Below, in pieces: positions 6,938 to 10,389 of a stretch of 10,389 bases of DNA (positions are counted from its first letter, which is position 1; each line of letters opens with the position of its first letter). A program made the position numbers and the translations under genes. Origin of the DNA: Chlamydiota bacterium (GTDB lineage: Bacteria > Chlamydiota > Chlamydiia > Chlamydiales > Waddliaceae); assembly GCA_011065005.1 (NCBI GenBank), contig JAAKFP010000042.1:1-10389 (forward strand). Direction: 5' to 3'. A model generated the notes under the pieces. The model was not told the DNA's origin. It searched no databases and worked only from the letters and a program-made list of their open reading frames with translations.

Positions 6938-7156
6938 CTATAATCGCCGGAAACAACGATGTCGTAGTGAGTCGGGAAGTCTTACTTTGTCCTGACCATT
7001 TCTTTTTGGCTTTTTACGTGTATGGCAAGCAATTGTTTTTTTCTCGTCTTTTCCAACAGTTTCCAGATTACCAAATCCATCGAATTCTAGCTGGTATTCA
7101 TTCTTGGGAACGATTTTTTCAGAACGCTTAGGAATGATTCCTTCTAAAATCTTAGC
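6938..7156 (-). pseudogene. IS66-family transposase fragment
   Basis: The minus strand is open from 7156 to a TAG at 6940-6938 with no plausible start codon. The peptide includes IIPKRSEKIVPKNEYQLEFD and then EKKTIACHTRKKPKRNGQ followed by VRLPDSL. This resembles the N-terminal third of IS66 transposases: the (K)SEK segment, a QL.F region, then a basic RKK...GR..LP..L linker before the zinc-binding part. Everything after about 6963 (the HRCFRRL tail, made from the 21-bp repeat) no longer resembles the family, so the fragment breaks there. The true N-terminus and the catalytic DDE domain are missing. Family assignment rests on remembered motifs. Confidence 0.6.
6942..6962. repeat. 21-bp direct repeat, right copy
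   Basis: Identical to 5041-5061. It begins 26 bp after the stop of the LVIVD gene and abuts the point where resemblance to an IS66 transposase ends. On the minus strand this copy and its flank read YDIVVSGDYR, very close to the YDIAVSGNYV of LVIVD repeat 2. At DNA level 19 of 22 bases (6940-6961, reversed) match 5769-5790 or 6064-6085 in the gene. Confidence 0.9.
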
Positions 7157-7186
7157 TTAAGTTGACGGCATTGGGTGAACGGTTAC
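6963..7186 (-). mobile_element. Degenerate IS66-family element, one end retained
   Basis: On the minus strand this stretch starts with GTAACCGTTCACCC at 7186, which has the GTAA start of IS66-family ends and matches the mini-element end at 9 of the first 11 bases. It runs into the transposase fragment at 7156. The distance from the end to coding sequence is short, so internal sequence has probably been lost. The other end and an 8-bp duplication of the flank (ATTCCGGG, 7187-7194) were not found. The element is inserted at the 3' end of the flippase gene. Confidence 0.6.
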
Positions 7187-8517
7187 ATTCCGGGTAATAC
7201 AAAATTCCCTCGAAGAAAGGAAGCGGCAATAAACAGTGTCAGTGCAAAGGCACTGAAGTCAAGAACTGGAAACCATACCCCATACCTTCTAATATTAAAG
7301 ATTACGACTGGATAATTGAATAAATGAGAAAATACTATAGCAAAGATCAATCCTTTTTCAGCAAAGTAATGACCTCCAATAAACATGGGAATGATTAATA
7401 AAAGAGAATGAGAAACTTGAGTGAGCATTTGACGGAACGAATCCCCCCTTGCGATAAATATGGGGGTAATAGTACTTGCTGTTGCTTTAATAGCCCCCCC
7501 AACAGCGAGTATTCGTAAAAAAACACCAACGGAATGAAAATTCTCTGGATAAAGGAAATTGACAATATCTTGTCCCCAAATCACAAGTGTAAAAAATACT
7601 GGGAGGAAGAAACAGATTATAGCAAAGCGAATTCGAAAACTTTTTCTTCGCACCGTTGTTAACTTTTCGTTCTTAATTCGAGAATAAAACGGGATCAATA
7701 ATGTACCATTCAACTTCGCCAGCCCCTCATAGAACAAGTTCACAATCCTTGACGCAATTCCGTAATATCCCAAACTTCGTTTATCAAGATATAATCCCAT
7801 GATTAAGATATCTATACGAGAAGTTAAAAAAGCATTAACAGTACTTAAAAAGATCCATTTGCCAAAATGGAACACTTCCTTTACCACTTTCCAATCACAT
7901 CGAAACATCATTCTGGGTCCATCTAAAAAAATGTGTGATAAAATTGCCCGCAAACTTCCAAAAACAATACTACCAACGAGAAGGGTCCACACATCTCTCC
8001 AGTACCACGCACATCCCAACATCACTACACACCCCAGAACATTTGAGAAAAGATCAATAAGAGTAATGGTGGACATGCTCATTCTACGGTTTTGCACCCA
8101 ATAATTCGTTGAAGTAAAGCCGATTAGAAATAAACTGCTTCCAGCGAGAGGTAAAAGCCAGACAATTTCTGGAGTCTCATAAACATAAGACACTGGATAA
8201 GCAATAAGAAAGGTAATCCCCCAAAGAAATAAACCGCGAATGATATTAAGCGTCCAAACGGTTTGAAGAAAGACTGGTTCTTCACCATCTTTATGCTGAA
8301 TGATGCTCAAGCCCATTCCGAGATCACAGAACATGATCATTCCCTGAACAAAAACATTAATAATTTGAGAAAAACCGAAATATTCTGGTAACAAGAACCT
8401 CGCTAAGATAAGGTGAATACCAATTCTTATCACTTGGCTCATTCCATATCCAAAAAAAATCCATTGAGAACTTTTGATAACAAGACTTTTTAAGTTGGAT
8501 TTATTAGAGATCTTCAT
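7183..8517 (-). CDS. Oligosaccharide/lipopolysaccharide flippase, Wzx-like (MATE/PST superfamily), C-terminus probably cut by an IS
   Basis: This 444-residue inner-membrane protein has about 12 hydrophobic segments and the typical start of polysaccharide-export flippases: SSQWIFFGYGMSQVIRIGIHLILARFLLPEYFGFSQI (16-52), then LGMGLSIIQHKD (66-77). Such proteins move lipid-linked sugar units across the inner membrane during O-antigen, capsule or exopolysaccharide synthesis. It resembles the WzxC / Polysacc_synt_3 branch, whose members are often about 470-500 residues. Here the last codon ATG and stop TAA are formed by the junction with a GTAAC-type IS66 end (7186-7182), so the native C-terminus was probably longer. 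The core helices are intact, so it may still work. The start has no obvious Shine-Dalgarno sequence. It is divergent from the kinase-like gene, with 360 bp between them. Confidence 0.85.
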   Translation of the reverse strand: MKISNKSNLKSLVIKSSQWIFFGYGMSQVIRIGIHLILARFLLPEYFGFSQIINVFVQGMIMFCDLGMGLSIIQHKDGEEPVFLQTVWTLNIIRGLFLWGITFLIAYPVSYVYETPEIVWLLPLAGSSLFLIGFTSTNYWVQNRRMSMSTITLIDLFSNVLGCVVMLGCAWYWRDVWTLLVGSIVFGSLRAILSHIFLDGPRMMFRCDWKVVKEVFHFGKWIFLSTVNAFLTSRIDILIMGLYLDKRSLGYYGIASRIVNLFYEGLAKLNGTLLIPFYSRIKNEKLTTVRRKSFRIRFAIICFFLPVFFTLVIWGQDIVNFLYPENFHSVGVFLRILAVGGAIKATASTITPIFIARGDSFRQMLTQVSHSLLLIIPMFIGGHYFAEKGLIFAIVFSHLFNYPVVIFNIRRYGVWFPVLDFSAFALTLFIAASFLRGNFVLPGM

Positions 8518-8877
8518 AAAGCAAATGGAAATAGAAAAAATTCAGCCCTTTCTATATGCTATAAAAGAGCCTCTTACCATCATGGCAAAAAAAAAACAAG
8601 AAACCAAGAAGAATTTCTTTAGAGATTGGTGTTGTTGAGTAATTCACCACAATTCTCCCACCTCTTTTTCGACATACTTGGTGACTAGAGAAAACGATCA
8701 GGATGAACAAGAAGAGTTTGGGAGTACGGGAATCAAAAAATGGCAGCCTCTATAAGAGCAAGAGCTCAAAATTTCGTGACAAAGTTAATGGCTCACAACG
8801 TCATCCTTCTTGACAACGCTCACCTGATAAAGTATTAGATAAAATGAAGTAAGAGTATTTTTCACAGTTGTTAGGCT
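8518..8877. other. Divergent intergenic region between the flippase and kinase-like genes
   Basis: No convincing gene is seen in these 360 bp. Two small open frames exist: 8582-8638 (18 codons, lysine-rich because of an A-tract) and 8703-8813 (36 codons, rich in Lys and Ser, no clear ribosome-binding site). For the flippase on the minus strand, TTGCCA near 8585 with TTTATA 17 bp further on is a weak candidate promoter. For the plus-strand gene there is a better candidate at 8810-8838. A short inverted repeat AAGAGCCTCTT lies near 8568. No RNA gene or riboswitch was recognised. Confidence 0.6.
8810..8838 (+). promoter_or_regulatory. Candidate sigma70-type promoter of the kinase-like gene
   Basis: TTGACA (8810-8815) is followed after exactly 17 bp by TATTAG (8833-8838), four of six to the -10 consensus. 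A second AT-rich hexamer TAAAAT lies at 8840-8845. The leader would be about 35 nt before the ATG at 8878. The ribosome-binding site there is weak (TTAGG, 8871-8875, only 2 nt from the start). Confidence 0.5.
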
Positions 8878-10284
8878 ATGATTCCCAACCTCGAACAATT
8901 TCTAAGAGCTTTGTTTTTACGTTTCCAAAAAACCAACCTGGAATATGTTGTATTGAGAAACTATGAGGAATATCCATACTCTGTACATAAGCCAGATATT
9001 GGGATCCTCATTTCTCCACAACATCAGAAACTATTATTACATACCTTCAAAAGCGCTTGTCAAGATGCGGGTTGCATGCCTCTTTTCAAATTTCATCCAG
9101 TTAATATGATATCTTTGTATGCGATACAACCCGATCACAACTCGGACGGATCACCATTTGAAAATTTTATTAAGGTTGATGCAAGAACTTATAAAGCCCT
9201 CAAATTCAAAAACCTGATGGAAAATACACCTTCTCTGAACTATAAAGTTTTTCTTTGGGAAATCAAAAAAAAGAAGATCAACTTGGATGGCTGTGAATTT
9301 TACATTCTCGACCAACCGGATGAAATAATCTTGCTACTAAAACAGTGGAAAAGAAAAAAAGATCCTCGACACAAAAAGAAAATATTTGAACAACTAAAAA
9401 AACCCCTACTTGCGGACTGGATCCAACAAATTAACGATAAATCCTCAACAGACATCAAAACACTTTTGGAAAACCCTGAAGAACCCGAATATGATCTGTT
9501 TTTCAAACAATGTGTTCAGACCAGATGGGGGAAAAACACTTTTACCCGTTTTATGAAGACACAGCTTATTGCTCTGGGTATTGCTATAAAAAGGAAATTC
9601 TCTTCACTTCCCCCCGTTTTTTATTTTAGCGGACCCGATGGCGCGGGGAAGACAACAGCAACCAATGAAGTGAAAAGTTTTTTCGAACGACAGCATATTC
9701 CTTATAAGTATTTCTACACCCTAAACAAAATATTAAGACATATTGGCATGCGTTTTCTTTGGGTAAAGCATCTGCTCTTGGCAAAAAACAAACCCAGTCC
9801 TACTTTCCAACAATTCAAAGGACGAGGAAACGGTCACTTAGATAGGAACACTGGAAACTGGTCATGGAGGATAAAAAAACGGTTAAGTTTGGTGCTCTCC
9901 TTTCTAGATTTTTGGTTAGGCTGGATTTTAGCAACCTCCTATCGTTTCTTAGGTTACACAATTCTAATTGAAACCTCGCCCTATGATCTTTTCATAAAAT
10001 ACCATATGCCTTACTTTCCTGGTCTAGAGTCAACATTAACCCGTCTAATCCCAAGACCAAACAGTGGTTTCTTGTTTAAAGCAAGTCCTAACGTTATCCG
10101 TGAAAGAAAAAAAGAGTTGAACCAAGATGAGATTCGTAATTATTATTGCAGGATAGAAAATCTCCTTAACAACATAAAAGGAAACAACTATAAAACCATA
10201 GATTCTGGACAAGGCATTGATAAGATGTCCATCAAAATCAGAGAAGAAATACTAGTGCTCTGTCATTCTTTAATCCGTGGGTAG
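8878..10284 (+). CDS. Two-domain protein: nucleotidyltransferase-like N-terminus and thymidylate-kinase-like P-loop C-terminus
   Basis: This 468-residue cytoplasmic protein has an N-terminal region (about 1-200) that resembles the minimal nucleotidyltransferase-like domain found in some sugar-locus proteins: YVVLRNYEEYPYSVHKPDIGILIS (23-46). The usual metal-binding DxD is altered here to DIG (Asp40, Gly42), so transferase activity is doubtful. The C-terminal half is a P-loop kinase of the thymidylate-kinase type, with Walker A GPDGAGKTT (252-260), an ETSPYD segment (365-370) at the place of the substrate-binding D-R-x-x-D type motif, IPRPN (391-395), and a LID-like RERKKEL (408-414). Proteins of this mixed type occur in polysaccharide gene clusters, and the divergent flippase agrees with that, but no substrate is known. 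It is probably not housekeeping Tmk, given its length and extra domain. Its last codons overlap the 3' end of an IS630 transposase gene, so its C-terminal tail may be IS-derived. Confidence 0.7.
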   Translation: MIPNLEQFLRALFLRFQKTNLEYVVLRNYEEYPYSVHKPDIGILISPQHQKLLLHTFKSACQDAGCMPLFKFHPVNMISLYAIQPDHNSDGSPFENFIKVDARTYKALKFKNLMENTPSLNYKVFLWEIKKKKINLDGCEFYILDQPDEIILLLKQWKRKKDPRHKKKIFEQLKKPLLADWIQQINDKSSTDIKTLLENPEEPEYDLFFKQCVQTRWGKNTFTRFMKTQLIALGIAIKRKFSSLPPVFYFSGPDGAGKTTATNEVKSFFERQHIPYKYFYTLNKILRHIGMRFLWVKHLLLAKNKPSPTFQQFKGRGNGHLDRNTGNWSWRIKKRLSLVLSFLDFWLGWILATSYRFLGYTILIETSPYDLFIKYHMPYFPGLESTLTRLIPRPNSGFLFKASPNVIRERKKELNQDEIRNYYCRIENLLNNIKGNNYKTIDSGQGIDKMSIKIREEILVLCHSLIRG

Positions 10285-10389
10285 ATTGACTTCAGTTTTC
10301 TCCGAGCATCATTTATAGTGAATTGCCAATCCACACCTTTTTGCTTTGTGTTTGTTGCAGTTGCCCAAGCCTCAACTTCTGCGCGCAGA
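10263..10389 (-). CDS. IS630-family transposase, C-terminal end (partial at window edge)
   Basis: The minus strand is open from the window edge to a TGA at 10265-10263. The 41-residue tail contains LRAEVEAWATATN and VDWQFTINDARRKLKSIYP. This matches the C-terminal signature I know from IS630-family DDE transposases (..EV..W...RN.....V.W.FT..DAR.KL..LYP). The gene continues outside the window, so its integrity cannot be judged. Its stop lies 22 bp inside the plus-strand kinase-like gene, so the IS end must fall within the last codons of that gene. Confidence 0.8.
   Translation of the reverse strand, partial: LRAEVEAWATATNTKQKGVDWQFTINDARRKLKSIYPRIKE

Noticed and set aside
5041..6962. 21-bp repeats as the target duplication of a single insertion
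   Set aside because: Common IS families make duplications of 2-14 bp, and no inverted terminal repeats lie just inside the two copies.
6916..7113. Plus-strand reading through the stop of the LVIVD gene (IAGNNDVVVSREVLLCPDHFF...)
   Set aside because: It has no start of its own, and the opposite strand gives a better explanation as an IS66 transposase fragment.
8582..8638. 18-codon open frame starting MAKKKQETKK
   Set aside because: It is very short, has no ribosome-binding site, and its lysines come from a run of A.

Overview
This is an AT-rich bacterial window with five intact protein genes, one gene cut at the window edge, and scattered insertion-sequence (IS) debris. The proteins suggest a Gram-negative host: a surface-polysaccharide flippase, a secreted glycosidase-like protein and a PutP-type symporter. 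The many IS remnants and the membrane-anchored LVIVD beta-propeller protein would suit a host-associated lineage, for example amoeba-associated Chlamydiae, Legionellales or Holosporales. That is inference only; nothing here fixes the taxon.

Layout. (1) Positions 1-139 hold a short broken coding remnant that weakly resembles the MnmE C-terminus. (2) Positions 140-5061 hold a tight minus-strand operon. Transcribed order is PutP-like Na+/solute symporter, secreted GH-A-type glycoside hydrolase with a jelly-roll carbohydrate-binding domain, then a homoserine-dehydrogenase-like oxidoreductase with a C-terminal SAF domain. Gaps are 9 and 6 bp, one good sigma70-type promoter lies upstream, and the third gene's ribosome-binding site overlaps the stop of the second. 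(3) Positions 5033-7186 hold a plus-strand gene for a seven-repeat LVIVD propeller with a C-terminal membrane anchor. It lies between two identical 21-bp direct repeats. Between the left repeat and the gene is a 48-bp palindromic mini-element whose ends begin GTAAC and which is flanked by a perfect 8-bp duplication, the signature of an IS66-family insertion. To the right is a decayed IS66 transposase fragment with its own GTAAC-type end. (4) Positions 7183-8517 hold a minus-strand Wzx-like flippase whose stop codon is supplied by that IS66 end. (5) Positions 8518-8877 are a divergent intergenic region with a promoter for the next gene. (6) Positions 8878-10284 hold a plus-strand two-domain protein, nucleotidyltransferase-like plus thymidylate-kinase-like P-loop. 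(7) Positions 10263-10389 hold the 3' end of an IS630-family transposase on the minus strand, overlapping the end of the kinase-like gene.

How the genes may work together. The flippase and the P-loop/nucleotidyltransferase-like protein are types often seen in surface-polysaccharide loci. The symporter, hydrolase and oxidoreductase are clearly co-expressed and may form a small solute/glycan utilisation or processing module, but the substrate cannot be read from the sequence. The LVIVD gene looks like a separate module in an IS-rich junction. The most unusual structures are the 48-bp collapsed IS66-like element, the 21-bp repeats flanking the LVIVD gene (which resemble inverted copies of that gene's own repeat core), and the IS-supplied stop of the flippase.
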